Shown one piece after another: positions 13,211 to 24,045 of a stretch of 64,000 nucleotides of DNA (its first letter is position 1; each line of letters begins with the position of its first letter). Below the pieces are notes generated by a model. It was given only the letters and a program-made list of their open reading frames with translations, did not search any database and had not been told where the DNA came from. The position numbers were made by a program, and so were the translations under genes. This DNA is from Labyrinthula sp. Ha (lineage: Eukaryota > Sar > Bigyra > Labyrinthulida > Labyrinthulaceae): positions 1 to 64,000 of the forward strand of contig JAALGZ010000052.1 in NCBI GenBank assembly GCA_015227615.1. Reading direction: 5' to 3'.

Positions 13211-13255
13211 TTGGGCAATTAATATCTGCTTTGGAGATATTGATGAATTGCCCAA
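13211..13255. repeat. Imperfect hairpin upstream of the aminotransferase gene
   Basis: TTGGGCAATTAATATC (13211-13226) pairs with GATATT...AATTGCCCAA (13236-13255), leaving a loop of about nine bases and a four-base bulge in the right arm. It sits 71 bp upstream of the aminotransferase start codon and 26 bp outside the MULE end. The core TTGGGCAAT also occurs inside the right end of the MULE (about 16498-16506), so the hairpin may be a scrap of a related terminal repeat rather than a regulatory site. Confidence 0.7.
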
Positions 13256-13564
13256 ATAATATAAACAGACAAAATGTTTTGGGCTTGGATTTTTTGACTC
13301 CAAAGTCAGATACTCTTCACGATCTCATTGGTTAGATCGATTTCCCAAAAAAAAATTTTCAACATCGTCTGAATAATCGATGGGCAGAATTTTTGAATCC
13401 CATAGAGAAAATTTAAAGAGGGCAGACACAAATATTATGCGCAAATTTCAAAACAAAATTACGAATAAAAACTATGCAAAAAGACGAAACAAAAAAGGAC
13501 AAACCTCCAACCAAAGGTTCCTGGCACCGAATAACAAAGTCGATCAGAGCTACTAGGAAAATGG

Positions 13565-15441
13565 ACTACAGCAAGCTATTTTACTTCAGAAGAAATGCTG
13601 GAAGTGATCAGTAGGCTTGCCAGTGGTCGCTTTAAGTGGAAAATTCGTGCTTCTCACTACTTTGACCAGGCAATCAGCTTTGCTAAGTGGGGTTGAAACT
13701 GCAAAAAAACTTAAAAGCTGCAAAATTAAGTGTAGTTCAGACCAAAATTGCTCTTTTGACGTTAACATTAAGCTTAATCTTGAAACTTCTAAGTACATTT
13801 TCGTCGTAATTAACGAAAATCACTGCAATCATGAGGAGAAAACGCTAGAAAAGATTAGAAATATGCACAACAGCTTACAACGGAAGAATTGAAAATGATT
13901 AAATACTTAGGAGTTACCGACAGTGAAATGGCAGCGACAGATGTCGCTCTACATCGCAATTTTCCAGGCATATTGTTTGACAAAGAGCTAGTAAAAAGAA
14001 TAATGAGAAAAACAAGAAATGCCCTTGACTCCAGTCAAGTTAATAATACTAAAAAGTTAATTACATGTGACGAAAGATGCCTAGAACGTGGAGAAAGACT
14101 TGTTTTTAATTGGGATTTTCCCAAGGAAGGCAAAGCTATTCTAAATGGACTCAGTTTTCAAGAAGACCTACAAAATAAAATAAAAAAAGTAAACGGGGAT
14201 AGTATCCAAGTGGATACTACCCATGGAATGAGCAGATATCGATTGGTGGCAATGTTCCCTTGCGGGATCGATTGCTTCCGTAAAACAATAAATTTCGGAT
14301 GCTCAATGATGGAAAGCGAGGCCAGTAAAGATGTTGTGAAAGAGCTGAAACTTCTGGATCTTCAGGATGCGATGGTCATCATGACCGATGGCAGTCGAGC
14401 ACTGGAAGCAGCTGTTGAGGAACTAGGGGCATCTCACGTTCTTTGCAGGAAAAACTTTCTTTCAACCTTGAACTCAGCAACATCTGGCCTAAAAAGAATG
14501 AAAAAAACAAAGATTACAAGCAGCTTGGACGATGTTTTCACTGGAATCTTTTCAGAAGAAAAAAAACTTGATCAGCTTATTGAAATTATGTTGGTTGACT
14601 TTCCTGATAAACCACAGCAGCTCTCCCTAAAAAATTAAGTAAAAACAAAAACAAAGGGTGTTGGGAGATAACGAAGAAACGTCTAACGTTCTCTCATAGC
14701 GTTACTCACAGGGTTGAATCATTTCACTCGGCCATCAAAGGGCATGGTTCTTTAAAAAGTTCTCTTAAAATACCGACACTTGATGAAGTTGTCACACACT
14801 ACGAGAATAATGTGGATAAGTACATGGAGAAAACTTTGAAAAAGATGAAGGATTTGATTAAGGAGGATAAAGATTTTTCAAAGGAAACTGATGAAATGTT
14901 CACAAAGAAGTTCAAGTTGATGGGGGTGTGCTAGATTGTTGAAGAGTTGAGTTCAAGAAAGTTCATTGTCAGTGATTTAAATACGAGAGTAAAGATGAAA
15001 CATGTGTTGGAGGTTGTTGAAAGGGAAGGGGTAAAACTTCAGTCATGCACTTGTAAAACTTGGACAAATCAACGTTTTCCATGTCGACACTATGCACGGT
15101 TTTGTGATCGTAAAAGGATCAAATACATGGACATATATCATCTTCCAGCGAGGTGGAGGTACCAGGAGTATCCTTTGCTCAAGCAGGCACTAAGGGAGAT
15201 GGGGCGAGAAGTTGATGGCCCACGTGGGTGTATTGAGCTCAAGGTGAAAGTTCCACCTGTGAACGCAGCTTACATCCCAAGAAAGCCGGAAGCTAAATAT
15301 TCCAAGTTCCTCACTGCATGCAAAGCGCTCTGTGAAGAGGCGAAAAGCAGCAACGAGGGCTGGAAAAAACTATGCAGCAGTCTTGAAAACGACCGCTGTG
15401 CTAAGGGAGAACCCAGATGGAGACTTCTGGGATTTGGTTGA
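13565..15441 (+). pseudogene. MULE transposase relic with SWIM zinc finger
   Basis: Protein similarity runs across at least three frames. From about 13565 a frame reads a short helical segment up to near 13695, then similarity moves to another frame with a Cys/Cys/His/His motif of the FAR1/FLYWCH kind (about 13700-13870), then to the frame starting near 13875. That holds the catalytic core: QVDTTHG (first Asp, about 14207), IMTDGSRALE (second Asp, about 14380) and HVLCRKN (about 14434). Near 14640 the frame shifts again to one reading THRVESFHSAIKG (third acidic residue, about 14716). An in-frame TAG lies at 14932-14934. Beyond it the SWIM finger reads CTCKTW...CRHYARF (about 15048-15105). 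The order matches MULE transposases; the copy is a pseudogene by at least three frameshifts and one stop. Confidence 0.88.
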
Positions 15442-15639
15442 AGTTACTGAAGAAAGTGGGATTATGTTTGAATCACCAGGGAAAAGGATCAAAAGAAGGA
15501 AGGGGAACGGAGAAAACGTCGCTTCGCCTCTGGACTTCTCACAGACAACTTTTCTCACTCATCTGTGAGAAAAGTGGTCCATTGTTCAATCCTTTGCTTT
15601 TCTCGAACTGTTTCTTCAAGAATAAATTCTAAAACCTTT

Positions 15640-16195
15640 TACTTTTCTTGAACATAGATCCTTGAACCCAAACCCCCTCCCTTTTTTTTGAAATATAAAT
15701 CTTTGAACCCAAACTCTCCTCCCTTTTCTTGAAATATAACTTCTTGAACATTTATCCTTGAACTTTTTTTTGAAATATGAAATCTTGAACCTTTTCTCTT
15801 TGAAGTATAAAATCTTGAAGTTTTTTCTTTGAAATATAAAATCTTTACAATTTTTTTGTTATTGAAACATAAATCCTGAAGCTATTTCCTTTGAAATATG
15901 AGTTGAACCCTACCACCCAACCATGTAGAATTGAACTGAGTTCTCAACTGCATTTTGAACCCTATCCCAAGTTCTTGAAACCTTGAACCTTGTTCTCTTA
16001 AAGTATAAATCCTGAACCTGTTTTGTTTTAAATATAAAATTTTGAACATTTTTCTTTTTAAATATAAAATCTTGAACGTTTTGTTTTGAATTATAAAATC
16101 TTGAACCTTTTCTTTTGAAATATAAAATCCTGAAAAATGTTTTCTTGAAATATAAGTGTTAAACCCCGTCCCTTTTGCTTTGAATAATAATGATC
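15640..16195 (+). repeat. Degenerate ~30-40 bp repeats inside the MULE
   Basis: About fourteen diverged copies of a unit close to TTTGAAATATAAAATCTTGA, spaced roughly 27-40 bp with one wider gap, occupy the stretch between the transposase relic and the right terminal repeat. Successive copies differ by substitutions and small length changes, so the array is old. No open frame spans it. It probably belongs to the transposon, as it is confined between its terminal repeats. Confidence 0.75.
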
Positions 16196-16575
16196 CCTTA
16201 GTATTGGTTGAAGTTAAAAATAAGTTTTGACCCCCTCTGAGCAGCTATGTATCAACAAAACGATGTACCTTTGTCCTTTACTAACTGCCTTCCTGCACTC
16301 CTTTTTCTTGAATATATATATATATACCTCTTGTTCACTCTTGTAAACTCTTGTTAATTCTTGTAAAACTTTGTTAAATCTTGCAAATTATTGTGTTTTC
16401 GAGCTACCAGCTTTGTCCTGTCTTGTCTTTTATCATGCAACTCTCATGATTTGAAATTTTTTATCTTGATTTTGTTAGTTTGTTTTTTCAAAAAAAATTG
16501 GGCAATAAAAAATTCGGTCAATGAGATTTAAGAGTATTTGACTCCGGAGTCATAAAATCCTATTCTAAATGTTCT

Positions 16576-18900
16576 CTCTATATAAATCTATGTTAGTTTT
16601 GCAGAGAATAAATACTGAATAAACCTTTCATCCTGTTCTTATACATATTAGTTATATTTTCTATACATTCTTATTTTTTATTGTATTCTTCAAGTAATAT
16701 TTCTATGCCCTAGACAAAGACTGGCTAGGGTATTGACTGTCTTTGGTATGTATAAAACCCATCCCCACGGCTGCATAGGTAAAAATTTAGAAATATAGGT
16801 TACAGAAGAATATGAGTTGGATACGGATTTACTAAAACTTTGAGTAGAGCTTAGTCCGTGGGAATTTGACTATTATGATATGTGTTACCTAGCTGACAGT
16901 ATACTAATGTTAAATAAGAATTCCTGAAGCAATGTCCATTTACAAATTCTTAAAAAATGTCATGGAAAAAAAAGAACAGCATGATATGGAAGCTAATAAT
17001 TTATGAATTCTTGAAAACTGTCGTATACTGAAAAAAGAAAAACCATATGGAGAGGTCTCTGATGCTCAAGAAAATATATTGTCTACTTCGAGTTTGTCAA
17101 TAAAGGATGTATTTCCCTTATTGTTTTGGTCTCTCATATTTCTTAAAACTTCATAGGAATTTAATGAAAACTTTATAGATATGTACTACATTAGAATCTC
17201 AGGCTTCTTTGTGTCTTTCTTTATCTAGTTTAGTTCATACCTGATGAAAACAGTCATTAAGTATCCAGTATAAGTAGAACCTAAAGTATTTTGCTGTTAC
17301 GGCTCTTCAAGCAAAGTTATAGAAAAAAGATTCGTTGAAACCTTAGCAAATTATCGTTAGAATTAAGAATTTAGATTATTCTCTTAAGTCTTTGCTGATA
17401 CTTTTTAGTTGTATCATACCTTGGTTGAGAAAACAATTTTTCAAGGATTTAAGACAGAATTATGTATTTCAGTTTGATCTTAACATGTCGTTACTCGTCT
17501 AGTTGTAGAATTGATTTCTTAAGTCTTAGGTCTACATCTTATTAGAAAACTATACTCAAGAAGCATACCTAAACCATTTTTAAGTTTTGGGATGAAGTAA
17601 GGAGCTTTAGAGCTCTTAACCCTCCTTTGTACTTTCTTCGTATCAATAACCAATTAAACAGTTCAAAGTTTTTCCATACAGGAAAGAATGAGCAAGGTTA
17701 TCAATTTATTCCAGGAGGAATAGCTCTTTTTTAACTTTTAACCACGGTTGGTTCTATTCTGAAAACTTCAGGGAAAACATACGATACAGGTTTTGTCCTA
17801 ACCAGTGATGCTCAAGTAGATTTTTGTCGATCTTACTGAATGGCCACAGTGGGTGATAGGCTGCAATGGTCTTTAAATTAGTTATTTTCTTGTAATGGGG
17901 CAGATAGTCTTGGGTTACCATGCAACCCCGTGATTTGCCAGGCATTTCCCAAAAAATATTTTTTACCCAAATGATATTGGTTTCTTGTTTAAACTGAGCC
18001 TTACTCAAAAGATATAAGAAAGGCAGAAATCAATTTACACTATGCCTAAGCTTTTACACTGCAAAAGTAATTCATATGAAGAAAAGAAAAAATAAAATAG
18101 CTATCTATGATCGAGTTCTCTATAAATTTGTTTTACCGAAGGCGGCTGCGTCAGCATACGATAGGGCAAGAAGAAAGCAAATTGAGATATGCAAAAAGCT
18201 TTATAGCCGTGCCTGGATTAGACTTCTGTGGTGATGCGCTAAAACTACCTCGACATAACCTCCTGAGCTATCGACGTGATAATTTGGAATCATCCCTCAA
18301 CCTTTTATAGATACATTCTTTCGGCCTAAAGCGGTATCATTTAAACAATTGCACAGATAACTGTGGTAACAGAGCAGAATTAATCATACAAGTTAGGTTT
18401 CTGATCAAATCCATACTTTAAGCTTAAGAAGTATCGACGGCAATCGCGCAAATTGGTTCCTTTTCTATTGGGTCATGGTTCAATTCCACAAGCTGATTGG
18501 TTCAATTAGGGTTTTTACAGGATGTGTATCAAAATGGTGTTTCATAGGATGGGTGGTCAGAAAAAACCAATCAAATTATAATGATTAAAGTCGACTGTAA
18601 TATCAATTTTAAAGGATGCAAAGATGTAAAGGGGTTTTCCAATGCCCTTAAGTTTTAACCTTCTGAATGACTGTATACATCCTTGTCATAGGAACAAATT
18701 CCCGAAAATGGCTGTTCTTCCCTTGTTCTTCTTCTTATTATTGATTCTCTTCTTCCATATCTTCACCATATTGACCGTCATCAAAAGCTGGAACTGCCTT
18801 TCTTATACCAAAGTGAATTCTTCAATCCATCTGCTTATCCTAAATAATCTTCAAGAAAAACAATACTGTTTAAAGTGGCAGGCTTCAGCTTATTTCTTTT
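16576..18900. other. Intergenic, no recognisable gene
   Basis: AT-rich sequence between the MULE and the hAT relic. Short open frames occur on both strands (for example a minus-strand frame of 84 codons near 17754-18008) but none shows a motif or reliable coding character. No RNA gene was found. Confidence 0.55.
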
Positions 18901-18921
18901 GTCCTTAAACACCAGCCTAGA

Positions 18922-20300
18922 CTAACTAGAAAATCTTTCTGATCTTAATGAAATTGCTGGAATAGAGCACGAATTTGCATAAGTACTGTTCCTTCTGTCT
19001 TGTCTCGTCTGAGCAGCGAGCCATGTAAGCACAAAATGATTGGGTGAATTGTTGACATCTTCTTCACCAGAATGCAGTTGTAAACTGGATAGATGCCTGT
19101 TTCTCTTCAACAAGTTTATCACCATCTTTCCAAAGATCTTTAATTACTCCAGTATCAAAGCACAGAACCCGACCAAAATATTTCCATCATCTTCAAGATA
19201 ATTTAACATAGCTACGCGATTCTTCACATTTCTTAAGAGATTTTCAACAACTTTCTGTCCTTGACCAAGGCTAAGCTTTCCTTTTTGAAGAGCAACTGTG
19301 CAGTGGCCGCAAACAAGGAGAAGTTTAATATGTTTTGCCAGGGTTTTTCTTTTATTATCTCCCAGAGTAAGAACATCAACTTCATCATCATCAAGCTGCG
19401 TACAGAACACCCAAATCTCAAAGTACCTTTTCATCATAAGAAATTTTCCACTCCACTGTGTCATATTTGTAAGAATAATTACCTTGTTGGCACGCTCTCT
19501 AAAAGCTGTGGATAATTTCTTTGAATTTTTGGTCTTGTGAAAAATTAACTGTATCTTGTCTAAAGCTCCGGCTAACTCTTCATGCAATTTGATATAAGGT
19601 CTAATATCTAGAGTCAAACGATTGCTGATACAGCCCAAAAACTGTATTCAAGGATCTCTGCATTTTCTTATTCGTGTTTCTATTATCTGCAACAGTTGCA
19701 ACCAACAATGATTTATCAAGGCCAAACTTCTTCATCAAATAGTTGATAAAAGTAACCATGTCACTTACTTTCCTGTTTTTTTTCTTCTAAATGGGGTACT
19801 TTTAGAAGGCGAGAAGTCATCTTTTTCTTCTTTTCAAAGTATAAATAGACACAATTAAAGCTATAGCCCTGGTGAGCCCAACCATCGATGGCTAGCAAAA
19901 TAATTATGTTTCGACTTATTTTCTGATCTTCTGTGTAAAAATATGTTCCATGCGTTTCATTTAAGATCTCATAATCTTCTCACTGACAAGATCATCGGCA
20001 GTTCTTATTCTCTTAAATTATTGAAATCTTAAAAGGTTCAGGGTCAGATTCTTCTTCAGCAAGAATTAATATATAGATCCATCGTAAGCACCAAATTTTT
20101 CGTAGTTCTTAGACTTCAAAATGTCTCTGCTTTTTCTTCTACTCTTTATGTCATGTTTTTCTCTTAGTTGTTTAATTGTAATATCGTCCAAATGTGTTTT
20201 TAAATGTTCCATGAGACGAGAATAACCTTATTTACTCCAACGAATCATAGATCTTGTGCAATTTCTGCAAGGAAGTCTGAATATGTATTCTCACTCTGTG
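18922..20300 (-). pseudogene. Decayed hAT transposase relic
   Basis: Read on the minus strand from about 20300 to 18922, the fragments follow the order of hAT-superfamily transposases. A BED-type zinc finger pattern appears first (CRNC then MEHLKTH, about 20280-20195). Next come a segment resembling the catalytic core with AIDGWAHQGYSF (about 19905-19870) and KSLLVATVADN (about 19715-19685), then TQWSGKFLMMKRYFEI (about 19465-19415). The dimerisation tail ending SIPAISLRSER comes last (about 18960-18925), which resembles the conserved hATC ending. The similarity is interrupted by several stops and frameshifts; the longest open part is 164 codons (19144-19638). Terminal inverted repeats and an 8-bp target duplication were sought by eye but not found, so the true ends are unknown. 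Family assignment rests on the order of motifs and is fairly secure; limits are approximate. Confidence 0.72.
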
Positions 20301-22624
20301 AATTTATTGTTTTCAACGTTTTAATTTTATTTAACTACTGAAAATAGGATTGGATCTCGTCTTGCAGAGTCTTCGTGGATGAGATCGGAGACAGAATTGA
20401 TCAGATCAACGTTCATAAGATTCCGAAGTCGTGGATTTAAACTGTTTTTTCGTGGTTTCTGAACGACCGGGCCAGATGTTTGAAAAAATTAAGAAATTTG
20501 GTCTCCTAGCAACAACAAAAGCTCGTAGTCGCCCACCAATACAATGTTGCGGCGGTCTGTAAAGGTTGGACTGAGATAGTGATTTTTAATGGGCAGCTGC
20601 CATTGAGCATCACCGGTTCTAAGTTCGAGAGTATTAACGGTGCTGCCCCTGCCATTTGGGCTAGCTATATAACCGAATTTATATTTCAAGCTAAGAATTC
20701 AGTAGTCAGCAAAGTCTACAATATAGGATATCAATTAAATAAAATATTAAAGAAATTAAATTTATATTCTCTCAGGGTTATAATTTCGGTTAGAAACACA
20801 ATATTGTGAATTGGGGGTATATGTCCTACAATGCGTATGAAAATGATTGATTTGAGAAAAATTTTATCACAGAAATCGCGAGAAATCAACAACATATAAA
20901 CCTCGGTGCATTTTCCTTATTACCATGTATCAATATGACTTGAGTTACACATTTCCATTAGATTCTTACTTATTTGACCACATGAATCTAGAAAATGAAC
21001 TAAGATAGTATAGCAAAGAAGTTTCTGTCATCAATAGTGTTCGAACAAGCACCTAAGGTTTGAAGTCCCTGGTATCATGGGATCTGTCAGTCCATTTTGT
21101 TTGGCACTTAAGGAAAAGAGCACAAGAAGTGAAAATAGAGGGTTCTGTACGGGAACATCTATATTTACTCTGCACAGGTGATACTTCATACAGGGGTGTT
21201 TCTATGCTATAGTCGGCGAAATGGAGTATCGGAGATCATGTTTTCTTTGTGAATACTGAAGATCAAAATATAATATTAGAGGAGGATTCAAAATTTACTT
21301 TCTTGGAACTAAATGAGAAACATCAAGAAAGAGAATAATTGGTTACAAACACCAATTCAAGATTAGGGGTGTTGTTTAGTACGGTGCAAGTAACATTTTT
21401 TTGCTTAGCTCTCTTTTTAACAAATCTAGTGACACATTAATGCTGGCCATTTTCAATGAAACCTTACTCAAATAGTAAAGTTAAAGTTGACTCCTTAAGT
21501 TTGCCAATAAAGCTAGTAAGGCTATATTATGTAATTAGAATGGAATCAGGAATATATGATGGGTAATGTCTTTTAAGAGTATTGGTGTGTCAACATAAGT
21601 ATTTCACTGCATATGCTTCATTGCACCCATTGATTAGAAAATCTACCAAGAATTGTAAAATAATATTTATTTTTTTTGTTACAATTCATAATTTGTTATT
21701 AAACGACAGTTCCAATCATTTTTTACTGATTGCAGAAGGAATTAGTAACGCAAAAAAACACTATAGTAGTTGAGGTAATGTGAAAAAATTATAAACGAGG
21801 CTTTGATACAAGTAACCTGAAAGGTTATTTAAATAATTTCCCAGTTTTGATAGAGACGGAATTGATCTATCTCTGATTTTTGTTGTATCTCCTCGTTAGT
21901 CATTCCTTGTCTTATTTATATGAATTGAGGTATATTCTGCTGGTATGAGTCCAATGATTATTCTCTAGTGATTGGACTGTATGAAGACAAGAGCATATAT
22001 ATATTGTGCAACTGCGTATTACAATAAAAGGAGTTAACTAAATGTTCTAAGGGTTTTTACTTGATATTTACTCCATTTTCTCTAAAAGAAATACATTTTT
22101 TTAATCAAGACTTCAGAAGAATACAGTTTTACTTGTACCTACTAAAATATTTCCCCAACCCAGTACTTTTCCAAGATAATGTACGAGAGGAATATAAGTA
22201 CAGCAGCCTTGTACACTTAAGCTGTTGGAGTCTTTCACACCAATTCTCATTTAAGTTCACCATTTCATAATTTTTCTTTTATAATTAGCATATCATAGCA
22301 ATAATCTTATTTCTCTCACTACTAGATGCAAAAATATTATTTTTACTCGGTCCACGAAAACAACACTGAAAGGTCTGCTCTTAGACAATTATTAAAGTCA
22401 ATATTTCATGCTTCACAATAATTATTATTTTCTGATATTAACTTTGTATGGTTTGATTTTTCTTTATAAATATTAAATACTTTTACATTTTTCATAGTCA
22501 AATAAGAAGCTCTTGGTAGTTTCTTTGCTAGTGCGAATGTTCCACATGAGGTAAATTTATTCAAAACAGGAATTAGCCCAAAAGAAACGCGTACTGCAAT
22601 ACCACATAAAGCAAAACCAAAACA
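20301..22624. other. Intergenic, no recognisable gene
   Basis: AT-rich spacer between the hAT relic and the isopropylmalate dehydrogenase gene. It may contain the 5' end of the hAT element and, near 22450-22624, the promoter and leader of the dehydrogenase, but no specific element can be singled out. Open frames here are short and lack motifs. Confidence 0.5.
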
Positions 22625-23755
22625 ATGAAGAAAACAAGCTCAATTATAGCGAAGAATATTGCAGTGCTTCCAGGAGATGGAATAGGACCAGAAGTTATGA
22701 CTCAAGCAATAAAAGCACTCAATGCAGTATCAAATTCCTTTTCCCACAACTTCTCTTTCACCCACGGTCTTATTGGTGGTGCTGCGTACGACAAGCATAA
22801 GAATCACTTTCCTGAAGAAACAGTTGAGTTATGTAAAAACTCAGATGCAGTTCTTTTTGGCTCTGTTGGAGGTCCTGTTGAATCTACAGATCCTAATCAC
22901 CCTGAACATGAAAAATATCTCAATAGTGAGAAGAATTCAATCCTTGGATTAAGAAAACATTTTGAGTTTGCTATCAATCTTAGACCTTGCAAAATATATT
23001 CTTCTTTATCTCACCTATCTCCTTTAAAAGATAGAATCATCAAATCTAATCCAAATTTTGTTATTATTAGAGAACTTTTAGGTGACGTTTATTTTGGTGA
23101 ACATAATACTTTTGATACGTATGCAACTGATTTAATGACGTATACTACTGAAGAAATAACTAAACCACTCTTATTTGCTAAACAAACTGCTTCTATCCAA
23201 TCAGAACGCGAGAATTCTCCTACTACCGTAACAGTCGTTGATAAGGCCAATGTACTTGATACTAGCCGTTTATGGCGTAAAGTTGCAATGGATATTTTTG
23301 AAGGTGCTGATTCTAATTTGGAATTTATGTTTGTGGACAACGCAGCTATGCAATTAATATTGAATCCAAGTCAGTTTGATATAATTGTAACGAGTAATTT
23401 ATTTGGAGATATTTTATCTGATGCAGCAAGTGTTTTACCAGGAAGTTTAGGGTTAATGCCAAGTGCTAGTTTGAATCCAGAAACTGGTTTGCACATGTAT
23501 GAACCTAGTGGAGGATCTGCACCTGATATAGCTGGAAAAAATGTAGCTAATCCAGTTGGAATGATTTTATCTGCTGGTATGATGTTAAAATACTCGTTTG
23601 GACTTGAGAAAGAGGCAGAGATTATTGATTTGGCTGTGGAGAAAGTGCTTGAAAAAGGAATTGTTACAAGAGATTTGAGTGGAGAGAATGGAAGTTTTGT
23701 TGGAACAGAGGAGTTTGGAGATGAAGTTGTTAAGATGATAGAAGAACTAAGTTAG
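22625..23755 (+). CDS. 3-isopropylmalate dehydrogenase
   Basis: NAD-dependent oxidative decarboxylase that turns 3-isopropylmalate into 2-ketoisocaproate precursor in leucine biosynthesis. The 376 residues match the family length (about 350-380). Visible signatures are VLPGDGIGPEV (14-24), the substrate arginines in LGLRKHFEFAINLRP (R110, R120) and VIIRELLGDVYFGEH (R149, Y156), the catalytic lysine in VDKANVL (K207), metal-binding aspartates in FVDNAAMQL (D238) and GDILSDAAS (D262, D266), and the NAD loop EPSGGSAPDIAGK (293-305). That loop has the Gly-Gly form typical of bacterial LeuB proteins, which may point to a bacterial or plastid-ancestor source (inference). The start has only about ten residues before the first beta strand, so no clear organelle presequence is visible. 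Its product feeds the pathway completed by the aminotransferase at 12049-13140. Confidence 0.96.
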   Translation: MKKTSSIIAKNIAVLPGDGIGPEVMTQAIKALNAVSNSFSHNFSFTHGLIGGAAYDKHKNHFPEETVELCKNSDAVLFGSVGGPVESTDPNHPEHEKYLNSEKNSILGLRKHFEFAINLRPCKIYSSLSHLSPLKDRIIKSNPNFVIIRELLGDVYFGEHNTFDTYATDLMTYTTEEITKPLLFAKQTASIQSERENSPTTVTVVDKANVLDTSRLWRKVAMDIFEGADSNLEFMFVDNAAMQLILNPSQFDIIVTSNLFGDILSDAASVLPGSLGLMPSASLNPETGLHMYEPSGGSAPDIAGKNVANPVGMILSAGMMLKYSFGLEKEAEIIDLAVEKVLEKGIVTRDLSGENGSFVGTEEFGDEVVKMIEELS

Positions 23756-24045
23756 ACTTAATATATAAAACCCTGGTTTCTCTATTTTGTTAACTAGTTA
23801 TGTTTATCAATTTTTTGTTTTTATTATAATTCTATATCTAGAATTGAACAGAGAAGTTAGTTTGTGAGCTTACTTCATAGATGAATAAAAGGCATACTGA
23901 AATATATTTGTTTCAGTACATATATTTCCTTATACAATGTCGGCACAGAATAATTCACTCATTCGGCAATAATCCATTTTATTTTGTCTTTACTGAATAT
24001 TGATATGAAAAATGAAACATAAATAAACAAGAAAATAATAACAAT

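Larger units (their letters stand above)
13281..16566 (+). mobile_element. Decayed Mutator-like (MULE) DNA transposon
   Basis: The left end (about 13281-13350) and the right end (about 16490-16566) are inverted copies of each other: both carry GGATTTT, TGACTCC.AGTCA, ATACTCTT and ATCTCATTG in the same order when one is reverse-complemented. Candidate 9-bp target duplications are AAATGTTTT (13272-13280) and AAATGTTCT (16567-16575), one mismatch apart; 9 bp is the usual MULE size. Inside is a transposase relic with an N-terminal Cys/His DNA-binding motif, an RNase H-fold core and a C-terminal SWIM zinc finger. Between the transposase and the right end lies an array of degenerate repeats. Several frameshifts and a stop show that this copy cannot make its own transposase. 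Confidence 0.88.

Noticed and set aside
16311-16326. Short AT dinucleotide tracts (also near 37227, 46680 and 61320)
   Set aside because: Simple AT microsatellites expected in DNA of this composition; no function can be inferred.
17754-18008. Minus-strand open frame of 84 codons between the MULE and hAT relics
   Set aside because: Could be a scrap of an old element, but no transposase or polymerase motif could be read from it or its surroundings.
18470-18500. GGTTCAATTCC resembling a tRNA B box
   Set aside because: Only three of five T-stem pairs form and no matching D-arm lies upstream.
20489-20689. GC-richer patch with GGGCAGCTGCC palindrome and CACCG/CGGTG pairs, considered as a hAT terminus
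   Set aside because: The inverted segments are short, do not match a hAT tip, and have no partner on the other side of the relic.
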